From: Gammaproteobacteria bacterium HGW-Gammaproteobacteria-15
GTDB lineage: Bacteria > Pseudomonadota > Gammaproteobacteria > Enterobacterales > Alteromonadaceae
DNA length: 64,000 bases
Direction: 5' to 3'
Assembly: GCA_002840125.1 (NCBI GenBank)
Contig: PGZF01000001.1
Location: 1,121,237-1,185,236 of the forward strand
Shown here: in pieces, positions 53,262-61,816 of the stretch
Numbering within the stretch: position 1 is the first letter of the stretch
Layout: each line of letters starts with the position of its first letter
Made by a program: the position numbers and the translations under genes
Notes under the pieces: model-generated
Database searches by the model: none
What the model saw: only the letters and a program-made list of their open reading frames with translations
Told to the model about the DNA's origin: nothing

Positions 53262-53681
53262 ATGATCACAACTATAGAAAAAGTGGTTTACACCGGCAAA
53301 ACACACACTACCGGCGGCCGCAATGGCGAATCTCACAGCTCTGATGGCCGCTTAGCGGTTAAACTGTCCGCTCCAGGCTCAGCCGGCCCCGGCACTAATC
53401 CGGAACAGTTGCTGGCCGCTGGCTGGTCTGCCTGTTTTATTGGCGCCATGAGTAAAGCTGCAGTAGAGCTTAATCTTACGCTGCCAATAGATACGGCTGT
53501 TGATGCAGAGATTGACTTGGGCCTGACAGAAAATGCTTACTTCTTGCAAGCACGGCTGAATGTCAGCTTGCCAGGTCTGGCACCGGAGATAGCAAAACAA
53601 CTGACTGAAACAGCCCATAAAATTTGCCCTTACTCCAAGGCAACCCGTGACAATATTGCCGTGACGATACTACTGGTTTAA
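53262..53681 (+). CDS. ohr: Organic hydroperoxide resistance protein Ohr
   Basis: Thiol peroxidase reducing organic and fatty-acid hydroperoxides. Peroxidatic Cys58 lies in GWSACFIGAM and resolving Cys122 in AHKICPYSKATRDN; GTNPEQLLAAG and the N-terminal TGGRNGESHSSDG are Ohr signatures. A longer frame begins at 53172, but ATG 53262 with AAGGA 7 nt upstream gives the family length (139). No OhrR gene is adjacent, although a MarR gene lies at 1.4 kb. Confidence 0.94.
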   Translation: MITTIEKVVYTGKTHTTGGRNGESHSSDGRLAVKLSAPGSAGPGTNPEQLLAAGWSACFIGAMSKAAVELNLTLPIDTAVDAEIDLGLTENAYFLQARLNVSLPGLAPEIAKQLTETAHKICPYSKATRDNIAVTILLV

Positions 53682-53684
53682 CTC

Positions 53685-53714
53685 AAAAAAGCCCGGGCTA
53701 TATCACCGGGCCTT
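53685..53714 (-). terminator. Intrinsic terminator of the lysR-type gene
   Basis: On the minus strand GCCCGG-N9-CCGGGC is followed by TTTTTT, 26 bp after the LysR stop. The opposite strand has only a short T stretch, so the main direction is leftward, though it may also help end ohr transcription. Confidence 0.8.
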
Positions 53715-53739
53715 GCACTGAATAATTATCATGCGCCGT

Positions 53740-54654
53740 TTATTGCTGTTGCAACGCGCCCAGCAGGAAATCAATAAACAGCCGCAGCCGCAGCGGCACA
53801 TGCCGGGCGTGTGGATACAGCAAGTACACCGGACGGGACGTGCCGCTGTATTGTGCTAACAGCTCAACCAACTCCCCCTGCGCCAACTCGCGTTCAAACA
53901 TAAAACGGTACGTCTGAATAATACCAGCCCCATGTCTGGCTAAGGTTACCACACCCAACAAATCGTCAGTGCAATGATAACTGCCACGGGTCTCTACCTC
54001 TACCTGTTGGCCGTTTTGCATAAACGGCCAACTGATGGCTTTACCGGTGCTGGGCAACTCAAACTGCAGACAATCATGCTGCAATAAGTCATCCGGCCGG
54101 GTCGGTGTGCCGGCCTGGCTCAAGTACGAGGGTGCTGCCACAGTTGCCAGTTCGGCATCTTCCAGTTTACGGGCAATCAGGCCAGAGTCTTTCGGATCAC
54201 GCATCCGAATGGCCAGATCAATATTGTCGGCGACAAAATCAATATTGCGGTTACCCAGATGCAGATGAAACTGCACTTCAGGATAAAGCCGCCTGAACTC
54301 TGGCAATAGCGGCAACAAACGAAAATGCGCATAGGGTGTCGGCGCACTGATACGTAATATGCCTGATGGCGCGACCTGCCCGCCGGTGACTTCGCGCTCG
54401 GCTTCTTCCAGCTGCGCCAGCGCATCGCGGCACCGCAGATAATAGCTCTGGCCGTTATCGGTCAGGCGAATTTGCCGGGTGGTACGCACAAACAGCCTGA
54501 CGCCCAGCCGCTCTTCCAGCCTGGATATCGACCGGCTTACCGCGGCGGGTGTGATACCGGCATGAAGTGCCGCCTTAGTAAAACTGCCCGCCTCTACCGC
54601 CAGACAAAACAGTTCAATGCCAGTGTATTGCTTATCATCGAATATATACGTCAT
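53740..54654 (-). CDS. LysR family transcriptional regulator
   Basis: A 304-residue regulator. The N-terminal winged HTH (LFCLAVEAGSFTKAALHAGITPAAVSRSISRLEERLG in outline) is followed by the linker helix and a periplasmic-binding-fold effector domain beginning near 91 (GILRISAPTPYAHF). It belongs to the DsdC/CrgA-like subgroup. ATG 54654 has GGAG 7 nt upstream; a TTG lies one codon earlier. It is divergent from an SDR and tautomerase pair, its probable targets. Confidence 0.93.
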   Translation of the reverse strand: MTYIFDDKQYTGIELFCLAVEAGSFTKAALHAGITPAAVSRSISRLEERLGVRLFVRTTRQIRLTDNGQSYYLRCRDALAQLEEAEREVTGGQVAPSGILRISAPTPYAHFRLLPLLPEFRRLYPEVQFHLHLGNRNIDFVADNIDLAIRMRDPKDSGLIARKLEDAELATVAAPSYLSQAGTPTRPDDLLQHDCLQFELPSTGKAISWPFMQNGQQVEVETRGSYHCTDDLLGVVTLARHGAGIIQTYRFMFERELAQGELVELLAQYSGTSRPVYLLYPHARHVPLRLRLFIDFLLGALQQQ

Positions 54655-54796
54655 CAATCTGCTCCACCCGAACCACTCGTTACATTATGTATCAAGTGAT
54701 TCAACTATACCGATATTTATCGCCAACGTGGTTAAAAGTAAAGTGGCATTGCTGACCGGTTTTCGGTGCCAACATTTCAGCTACGAGGAGCAAAAT

Positions 54797-55540
54797 ATGA
54801 GCAACAGCATACAGACCGTTATAGTAACAGGTGCTTCCAGCGGCATTGGTTTTGCCATTGCCCAGGCTTACCTGCAACGTGGTGATAATGTGGTGGGCAA
54901 TGCCCGTACGGCAGAGCGCTTAGCAGAGGCCGCAACCAGGCTGGGTAACCCGGCCAACTTTCTGGCCGTGGCTGGTGATATTGCCAAACCTGAAACAGCC
55001 AAAGCGTTGTTCGACCAAGCCATTAAACACTTCGGCGGTGTCGATGTGCTAATTAACAACGCTGGCGTGTTTATCGCAAAGCCCGTCAGTCACTACACTG
55101 AAACGGACCTTAACGCATTAGTGGCTACCAACCTGCAAGGCTTTTTCTACCCGGTGCAGCAAGCCGTCATCCATATGCAAGCTCACGGCGGCGGCCATAT
55201 CGTTAGTATCACCGCCAATATCGGGCTGCAGCCTACCGCCAAACTGCCAGCTACCTTACCTGTACTGATTAAAGGCGGTATTAATGCCGCTACACGCCAT
55301 CTAGCTGTAGAGCTGGCGCCGGTAAATATCCGTGTTAATGCGGTTGCGCCTGGCATTATTGAAACGCCGCTGCACGGCAGCTTTGCTGACTCTAAAGCGT
55401 TCTTGAATCAGCTCTCCCCCAGCGGTAAAACCGGCACCGTGCAGGACATTGTCGCAGCCGTGTTGTACCTGACAGATTCTGCGTATGTCAGTGGTACTAT
55501 TATGGCGGTTGACGGCGGCGCAGCGGCCGGTGTCTGGTAA
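54797..55540 (+). CDS. SDR-family protein lacking the canonical Ser/Tyr
   Basis: A 247-residue Rossmann-fold protein of the short-chain dehydrogenase family. The nucleotide site TGASSGIG (11-18), NNAG (87-90) and the C-terminal RVNAVAPGIIETP are intact, and Lys159 is kept. At the positions expected for the catalytic Ser and Tyr, Ala140 and Pro155 stand instead (SITANIG; LPVLIKGG). Hydride transfer by the normal triad is therefore doubtful; a different chemistry or a binding role is possible. A longer frame opens at 54617; ATG 54797 with GAGGAG is the true start. Divergent from the LysR gene. Confidence 0.88.
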   Translation: MSNSIQTVIVTGASSGIGFAIAQAYLQRGDNVVGNARTAERLAEAATRLGNPANFLAVAGDIAKPETAKALFDQAIKHFGGVDVLINNAGVFIAKPVSHYTETDLNALVATNLQGFFYPVQQAVIHMQAHGGGHIVSITANIGLQPTAKLPATLPVLIKGGINAATRHLAVELAPVNIRVNAVAPGIIETPLHGSFADSKAFLNQLSPSGKTGTVQDIVAAVLYLTDSAYVSGTIMAVDGGAAAGVW

Positions 55541-55563
55541 TTCATTGTTAAAGGAGCACAGCT

Positions 55564-55785
55564 ATGCCATACGTTAATATCCGTGTCACTGAAGAAGGCG
55601 TAACAGCAGCGCAGAAACTGCAGTTAATTGAAGGTGTAACAGATTTACTCAGCAGCGTGCTGGGTAAAGACCCGTCCACTACCTTTGTCATTATCGATGA
55701 GGTACATACCGATAACTGGGGCCTGAACCGGGAAAACATCACCAGCCGCCGTCAGCGCGAAGCGGCAAAAAACACTGAGCGATAA
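55564..55785 (+). CDS. 4-oxalocrotonate tautomerase-family protein
   Basis: A 73-residue tautomerase. Pro directly follows the initiator Met (MPYVNIRVTEEG), giving the catalytic N-terminal proline after Met removal; LLSSVLGKDPSTTFVIIDEV and DNWGLNREN match the 4-OT/tautomerase group. ATG 55564 has AAAGGAG upstream. It lies 23 bp after the SDR gene and is probably co-transcribed under LysR control. The substrate is unknown. Confidence 0.9.
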   Translation: MPYVNIRVTEEGVTAAQKLQLIEGVTDLLSSVLGKDPSTTFVIIDEVHTDNWGLNRENITSRRQREAAKNTER

Positions 55786-55797
55786 ATACTTGTAATA

Positions 55798-55825
55798 AAA
55801 AGCCCGCCGCAGTAGCCGGGCTTTA
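55798..55825. terminator. Bidirectional intrinsic terminator
   Basis: GCCCG-N10-CGGGC flanked by AAAA on one side and TTTA on the other. It serves the tautomerase gene on the plus strand and, with a longer T-run, the DUF2167 gene on the minus strand. Confidence 0.82.
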
Positions 55826-55854
55826 TCAATTGTAAAGTCTGCAACAGCTAAGTC

Positions 55855-56781
55855 TCAGTTTGGTGTGGCTGACGATGGCTTCTTAGCGAACAATTTACGC
55901 AGCAATACGCCAAGACCAAGCAGAATAAAGACACCGAACTTCTTTAAAAACACCAACGCCAGCGCCAGAAAACCGGTTTTTGCCAGCACCTTACCGGCCA
56001 CTAAGGCACCCAAACCATAAGCCGCAACCTGGTCCAGCTCCGGATTGAAATCCGTATAAGTTGCCCCGGTATCAAACGCTGCCAGCGCCAGTACTGTATC
56101 CAGATTCTGGTTAATTTCTGGCAGTTGCTCCATACCGGCAATAAAGTTTAATACTAATACGCCTTTGCGCCCCAGCACGCGGATATTGTAATTCAGGGTA
56201 TTAATTTCATTGTCGCCAAAGCGGATCTCTTTGGCCCAGTGCAGCTTATGCGCAGCCTGATCATAAAACGGTGTGGCGGCCCAACCAACCAGTGCGATAG
56301 GTTCATAACCTTGCTTTACCCGCTCTTTACTAACGTCCGCCGTGTCCTGTTTCATCTGCTGCAACATGTGCTGATAATCAATCTCTGCCGCATCCTCATC
56401 CGATACGTAGCCGTCTTGTTGGTATTCCACTGTAACCGCCCACGACTCGGCTTCAAACGGTGTCATATTGGCCGGAAAAATCATTCCCAGCACATTTTGT
56501 CCCGGTGGATTGCCCCAGACATCAACCAATACTGTTTCGGCGTCTTAGGCTGACAAGAAATAAAATTCATCAGGAATAGTTAAGGTGGCACCGGTTCCCG
56601 GCAGGGCGATTTTGCCCTGCTGTTTCTGCAGTGACGCCAAAATTTGCCCGGCCCATTGCGCATATTCGGCTTGCTGCTGCGCCGTCTCATCCTGCGGCAC
56701 AACAGTTTCATCTGCGCTGGCATAGCTCAACGGGGCTAACAACATAAAACAAGCAGTTAAAGCGAGGCTAAATTTCATCAT
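55855..56781 (-). pseudogene. DUF2167 membrane protein gene with in-frame TAA
   Basis: Two frames in the same register form one DUF2167 gene of about 308 codons: 56781-56545 gives the signal peptide (cleavage near SYASA) and QQGKIALPGTGATLTIPDEFYFLSA, then TAA, then DAETVLVDVWGNPPGQNVLGM and the rest, ending in hydrophobic segments near the C-terminus. Relatives have a sense codon, often Lys, between FL-A and DA, so an AAA-to-TAA change is the simple explanation. The downstream part has no signal peptide of its own. Either a pseudogene, a read-through case or a sequencing error. Confidence 0.87.
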
Positions 56782-57233
56782 GATTCCTTCTGATCAGGGT
56801 TATTCCATTGTAATTAAACAGGCGAACGGGTTAATGAATGTTATCAGCTACAATGTCGCTGTTTTCGTTACAAAATTCAAATACTTTATATTAAGTCACA
56901 TTCAACGCAACGGTAAAACCCGGCCACAAGCATGAAGTACACCAGACAGTATCGAAACATCTTTACACGATTCTATGCTACCCAAGCTAATCTTCCGGTC
57001 CGGCCTGCCGCCGGCCATGGTGGTTATCCGCTACTGGGCGTTGTTTTTGCTATTTAGCGTTTAACAGCAAAGCACCATTTGCTCAGTCATAAAACCAGCC
57101 GCTTGCTAGCATTTAGAGGATTGGGCTTGATGTTATCTGACATTTTTTATGATAGCGCGTAAGCAAAACTGACATTCTGATTGGTGCCAAAAGCGGACAT
57201 ACTATTTAATTTAAATCTGCCACCCTTATATTA

Positions 57234-57297
57234 GCTCATAACCGACTGTTAGGTTAGATTGGAACCTTTTAGCTAACCTGTCGGATCAGATATGAGC
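57234..57297. repeat. Imperfect 64-bp inverted repeat in a 544-bp gene-free stretch
   Basis: GCTCATA...CCGAC-TGTT-AGGTTAG pairs with CTAACCT-GTCGG...TATGAGC around a 14-nt loop. The stretch 56782-57325 has no convincing gene; a 40-codon frame near 56934 shows no family pattern. The hairpin lies just downstream of the DUF4157 gene. It lacks a T-run and may be an element end or a recombination scar beside the injection-system locus. Confidence 0.5.
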
Positions 57298-57325
57298 CAC
57301 TGCAATTTAAGTCCGAAAAGTAAAC

Positions 57326-58615
57326 TCAGTATTTTGTTCGCGATGTATTTTTCTTTCTACTCTGTGAAGCTGTTTTCTCCATTATTTTATTGACCACTTT
57401 CTGGGCAGTTGCTGATGAAGTTGGTCTGAAATGTCCTGAAGAGGCCGTCACAACTACATCACTCTTGTCAGACGAACCATATCGTAATGTCCCAGCACAT
57501 TTTACGTCTGGATCCCCTCCCACCAAGGTCGGATGGGGTAGTTTTTGACCGTCACTTCTAATCGCGACATGCAGTTCATCACTATTTGACAGAACATACA
57601 TGTGCTCATCATCCTCTCTGGTATCTAAGTAGGCTGTGAGCTGTTTTTCAGAAGTAACTTTCTGCTGACTCAATACTGCATAGTCCATCATTGCTGCAGC
57701 TCTACTGGCATTGACCGCGCCGTCAACTGCGACATTGGACGAGGCACCAATTGTTGCTCCGAGCCGGCCTTGAATATCTGTTATCGTGTAAGCTTCAAAC
57801 AACTTACTCACTTCTTTATGCCGTAGATCTCCTCTAACGTGATCATCTGGCACAACTAAACGCTGAATTGTATCGAGCTGGCTCAATGCCGACGCTATAC
57901 CCCCACTTTCATTTTTCCTGGCAACAACAGCTTGTGCTTTCGCCCCCATCACATCCGCTTCATGCTCCAACCCCGGATCGTCATTGATTGCTTCACCTTT
58001 AAGCTGAGTAGTCGCCTTTACCCTACCCTGCTTTTGCTGCACTACATGCCAGGCTTCGTGTGGCAGATGCTGTTCCTGCCCCGGCGCTATATGGATATCA
58101 CTGCCCTGCGCATAGGCATGCGCCTGCATTTGTGCTGGTTTGGCTGAGTTGTAATGCACTTTTACATCGTCCATCGCGTAGCCAGACAAACTTTCAATGC
58201 CACTTTTTAGCTGATCCGGCATACCGGTGTTATTAGCTGGTGCCGCATCTGCCTGACGCTGATTAACAGCAGCAGGCTCAAACTTTCCCTGCAACGGTTC
58301 CTCTTCATCCGGCTGGCGTTGCACTGTCGCATCAAATTTGCCTTGCATTAGCTCTTCGTCTTCCAGACCCATCTGCTGCACAGGGTCAAACTTGCCCTGC
58401 ATAGGCTCTTCATCTTCCAGCGCAGCTTGCTGGCTTACCGTGCTTTCATCTGGCTTGTGCTGAATCAAAGCGGCTTTGCCATGTTTTAGCGCCTGTAGCT
58501 GGCGGGCCTGTTGTTGTTGCCGGCTACTTTGCTGTAAAGCAGCGCTGGCTGCACTGCCTGGCGCTGCAGCTACCGGTTGTTGCGATTGTGAGGTACGGCC
58601 AACAGCAAATTTCAT
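57326..58615 (-). CDS. eCIS-associated DUF4157 effector-type protein
   Basis: A 429-residue protein likely loaded into or delivered by the neighbouring contractile injection system. The N-terminus is Q/A-rich; three copies of an acidic motif (EEPMQGKFD, EELMQGKFD, EEPLQGKFE; about 69-113) precede the DUF4157 domain (about 133-230), with a metalloprotease-like HEAWH at 186-190 in LPHEAWHVVQQ. DUF4157 is the known N-terminal marker of eCIS toxins. The C-terminal part (about 255-429) has AGTLRY and SGHFRP, resembling ends of some polymorphic toxins as recalled, and uses rarer codons (AGA, GGA, TCA). ATG 58615 has AAGGA 7 nt upstream. No immunity gene is seen. Confidence 0.85.
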   Translation of the reverse strand: MKFAVGRTSQSQQPVAAAPGSAASAALQQSSRQQQQARQLQALKHGKAALIQHKPDESTVSQQAALEDEEPMQGKFDPVQQMGLEDEELMQGKFDATVQRQPDEEEPLQGKFEPAAVNQRQADAAPANNTGMPDQLKSGIESLSGYAMDDVKVHYNSAKPAQMQAHAYAQGSDIHIAPGQEQHLPHEAWHVVQQKQGRVKATTQLKGEAINDDPGLEHEADVMGAKAQAVVARKNESGGIASALSQLDTIQRLVVPDDHVRGDLRHKEVSKLFEAYTITDIQGRLGATIGASSNVAVDGAVNASRAAAMMDYAVLSQQKVTSEKQLTAYLDTREDDEHMYVLSNSDELHVAIRSDGQKLPHPTLVGGDPDVKCAGTLRYGSSDKSDVVVTASSGHFRPTSSATAQKVVNKIMEKTASQSRKKNTSRTKY

Positions 58616-58688
58616 GGTAGTTTCCTTAAGTTTGCAAAGCCTGTACTGCGGCTGCAGGTTAATAAAGTGTAGACGCTAATATTGCCCG

Positions 58689-60449
58689 CTAGGGATAATG
58701 TTCCCGCCTTTGCTGTAAACGGCGATATAACACCAGACCCAGTACTACAAATGCCAGCACAGCCACTAAAATCAGTGCCTGAAATTGATGCCAGTATGGG
58801 TCACAGGACAAAATCAGTAGTAATCCGATAGTAAATACACCGGGTACGCCATACAGCATAGCCGGATGCTCCAGCCAGCGTTGCAACGGGTAGTAAAACA
58901 ACGTAGCCAGCAGATATAGCGCTGCCACCGCCAGCAGTAACAGCACCAGCACCAAACGCCAGAACCAGCGTTTAGGGCATACCCGGTCACATATCTGTTG
59001 CATATATTGCTGATAACCATAACTGTCCTGGATGGCAAAAGCTCGTTGCACTTCGGCATATTGGCTCCTGGTCAGCGGTAGGGTCCAAAAGGCCGCGCCG
59101 CTGAAATTCCAGTTGGCGTAGGTTAAGTCATTGCGCAGATCCTGCGTGGCCAACTGGCCGCTTTGCTGTAGCGGTAAAACCTCAAACAGCGGCAGTATTT
59201 TTTCCAGCAGTAAGTTAGCTTCGTCGGTATCAGGCATTGCATCTATTGCACTTTTTAACAACTTCATTTCACGGCGAAACGGGTATTTGTCCTGCCCACT
59301 GTGCATGTGACTGCTTAATTTGGCTTCTAAGCTATGGTCAAACTGCACCAATAACAGATTTACCAGCGGTGCCAGTGCGGTTAGTTTGTCTGGTGCGTAC
59401 AGCGTATCTGAGTTGTATAAGGTTAGTGCCGGCATGCTGTTGGCTATTTCTTCCGGTAACTTAGCACCGCTTAATACCGCTTTGGCCGGTACCTTTAAGT
59501 TAATAAAATAGCCATCGGTATTGGTAGCCTGCGGCGGCAGCTTAAGATCAACGCGCAGTTCACGTAAGAAAGTAATGAAATTTAACTGCTCTGCTGCCGT
59601 TAGCGCGGTTAAATCCAGATTAAAGGTAATGCCATCGGCCAGAGTGCGGCGCGAACTGGCACCAAAGCTCAGCCAGGGCTGCAAGTTATTCAGCGCAAAA
59701 CCAGCCATCGGTGTGGTAAGTTCAGTCACTAATTGCTGACGCAAACGGTGCAAGTCGACCTCCCGATAGCTGATGCGGTCAAAAGCGGTAACAACGATAT
59801 CCAGATAAGTATTGTGGGCCTGAGCGGTGTTGATAAAGTCATTAAAATGGCGGTTGTTGCGCCAGTTGGGCGGGCTTAACAGCTGGTTGTCATCACCCAG
59901 GGTAAACGAGTATAAGCCAATACGGTTAAAAGCACTGAATGTAATCTGGTTAGAACCACTTTGCCAGTAAGGCACAAAACCATAGCTGAAATTGGTAAAG
60001 CGTTCCTGTTTAACAATTTCCGGCGCGCAGCCGCAGCGTGGCGTGGGTTGTAAATTCAGTGGCAACGGCGCTTGCTCAGGCCAGTGCCCGGCTTTAAAGC
60101 TGTGGTTAAATACCAACTGGCGTAACTTTGCCTGCTCTGCAGCGTCAGGCAGCAACGCGGTTTTATCAATGCTTGCAGCAAAGCCGATGCTATCAAGCGC
60201 TACTGACATAATGCGCTGATTGCGAAAAATCTGCTGCTGTAACGTTTTCAGCTGCGCAAACTGAGCAGGTGGCAGACTGGCAAATTCGGCCTGCTGCTGC
60301 AAACGCGCCAAATCCTGCTCTGTCAGCTGGTAGTAACCAATAGCACTGACCGGAGCCGGGGTAGCTGCAGCCATTGCTGAGCTTACCGGCCACACTAAGC
60401 TGCATACCGCCAGCCATACAACGCTCAACAGGCGCAGTAATTGTGTCAT
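58689..60449 (-). CDS. GH18-like membrane-anchored protein of the eCIS locus
   Basis: A 586-residue protein. A signal peptide (1-27, ending AMA) is followed by an extracytoplasmic region and, at the C-terminus, three hydrophobic segments (about 493-520, 530-550 and 557-577). The middle resembles the glycoside hydrolase 18 barrel: SYGFVPYWQSG at 155-165, then LDIVVTAFDR and ADGITFNLDL at 271-280, where active enzymes have DGINIDxE. The catalytic Glu is missing, so it is probably a sugar-binding or scaffold protein. Its ATG overlaps the ATPase stop by 4 bp, placing it in the injection-system operon. Precise role unknown. Confidence 0.75.
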   Translation of the reverse strand: MTQLLRLLSVVWLAVCSLVWPVSSAMAAATPAPVSAIGYYQLTEQDLARLQQQAEFASLPPAQFAQLKTLQQQIFRNQRIMSVALDSIGFAASIDKTALLPDAAEQAKLRQLVFNHSFKAGHWPEQAPLPLNLQPTPRCGCAPEIVKQERFTNFSYGFVPYWQSGSNQITFSAFNRIGLYSFTLGDDNQLLSPPNWRNNRHFNDFINTAQAHNTYLDIVVTAFDRISYREVDLHRLRQQLVTELTTPMAGFALNNLQPWLSFGASSRRTLADGITFNLDLTALTAAEQLNFITFLRELRVDLKLPPQATNTDGYFINLKVPAKAVLSGAKLPEEIANSMPALTLYNSDTLYAPDKLTALAPLVNLLLVQFDHSLEAKLSSHMHSGQDKYPFRREMKLLKSAIDAMPDTDEANLLLEKILPLFEVLPLQQSGQLATQDLRNDLTYANWNFSGAAFWTLPLTRSQYAEVQRAFAIQDSYGYQQYMQQICDRVCPKRWFWRLVLVLLLLAVAALYLLATLFYYPLQRWLEHPAMLYGVPGVFTIGLLLILSCDPYWHQFQALILVAVLAFVVLGLVLYRRLQQRREHYP

Positions 60450-61816
60450 ACCATCATGCCCTCTTTGCGCCGCTCGCGGCTGATGCCTTGCAGTAAATCA
60501 GCTTGCGTTAGGGCTTTATCGTTGCGTAATAACGCCGCAACAGCGGCGTAACGCACTACGTTGGTCATAGCGCCACCAGCCAGCTCAAATTCATGGGCCA
60601 GATAATTCAGATCGACATCGCTGCTCAGTGCCACATGCTCACCCAGAATGTGCTGCCAAAGCCGTAAACGCTCAGAAATATCCGGTAGCGGAAAGTACAC
60701 CATCGACTGAAAACGGCGGGCAAAAGCTTCATCAATATTGGCTTTAAGGTTGCTGGCCAGCAGTACTACGCCCGGAAAGTCTTCAATGCGCTGCAGCAGG
60801 TAAGAAACTTCCTGATTAGCGTATCTGTCGTTACTGCTGCTGGTTTGCGTACGTTTGCCAAATAACGCATCGGCCTCGTCGAAAAACAAAATCCAGTGTC
60901 GCGCCTGCGCCTGATCAAACACTGTAGCAAGGTTTTTTTCGGTTTCACCAATAAACTTGGATACCACGGCAGATAAATCTATCCGGTAAACATCGGCACC
61001 GGTTTGCTGGCCAATTAAGGTAGCGGTAAGGGTTTTACCGGTGCCGGGCGGGCCATAAAACAACGCCCGGTAACCGGGTTTTATACTGCGGCCCAGTTGC
61101 CATTGCTGCATTACGGTATGCTGATGCTCGGCCCAGCCGATAATATGCTGCACCTCAGCCATTACTGCGGCCGGTAATACCAAGTCCTGCCAGTTTAACG
61201 GCGTGGTAAGCAGCTTGGCCGGAAAGTGAATGTTGTAATCAGGCTTTTGTCTGGTACCACTGCAAAACAGCTGCAAATATTCCGCACTAACCGTTAGCTG
61301 AGCGCTTAAAAAAGGCTCTTCTGCCACGTCGTGGCGCAGGCGGATAATATTTTCCCGGCACAGCAGCTGGTCTGGCTGCAGCAGTTGTATTACTTCCAGC
61401 CGGGCAGATAAATCGTTAGCTGCCAGTAAAAATGCTGCCGTTTGCGCACTGGGCAAAAAGCCCTGATGCTGCTTACTGTTGCAGCCACCAAATTCACTGA
61501 AATTACGCGCCAGGTTCTCATTGCGCACAAAGAATGTATCCAGTAATTGCGGCTGTAAATGTGGTGCCAGCGCCAGCAATAAGATCAGCCGCTGCGCGGC
61601 GCTCAGCTGTTGTTTAATAACAAAAGCGGCATAACTGCCCTGCGCCGCATCCAGTTGTGGGGCTGGGGCCTGTTGCAGCATATTCAGCGGCTGTTGCTGA
61701 AAATAACTATGCAACCTGAGCTCAATGCAACGCGCCAGCCAGTCCAGCTCTTGCTGCATGCAGGCGGCGTTATCAGGCGTTACGTCGTTTCTTAGTTTAA
61801 CCGCGCCAGTGAACAT
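60446..61816 (-). CDS. AAA+ ATPase of the contractile injection system
   Basis: A 456-residue ATPase of the type encoded after the tape measure in eCIS loci (Afp15/Pvc15-like). An alpha-helical N-terminal part (1-200) precedes the AAA+ core: Walker A GPPGTGKT (255-262), Walker B ILFFDEAD (309-316), a sensor-1 Asn in VLLASNLK and the Arg pair in EAFARRFQSM. It is thought to act in sheath or particle assembly or disassembly. It overlaps the tape-measure gene by 20 bp and the next gene by 4 bp, so all are translated together. Confidence 0.9.
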   Translation of the reverse strand: MFTGAVKLRNDVTPDNAACMQQELDWLARCIELRLHSYFQQQPLNMLQQAPAPQLDAAQGSYAAFVIKQQLSAAQRLILLLALAPHLQPQLLDTFFVRNENLARNFSEFGGCNSKQHQGFLPSAQTAAFLLAANDLSARLEVIQLLQPDQLLCRENIIRLRHDVAEEPFLSAQLTVSAEYLQLFCSGTRQKPDYNIHFPAKLLTTPLNWQDLVLPAAVMAEVQHIIGWAEHQHTVMQQWQLGRSIKPGYRALFYGPPGTGKTLTATLIGQQTGADVYRIDLSAVVSKFIGETEKNLATVFDQAQARHWILFFDEADALFGKRTQTSSSNDRYANQEVSYLLQRIEDFPGVVLLASNLKANIDEAFARRFQSMVYFPLPDISERLRLWQHILGEHVALSSDVDLNYLAHEFELAGGAMTNVVRYAAVAALLRNDKALTQADLLQGISRERRKEGMMV

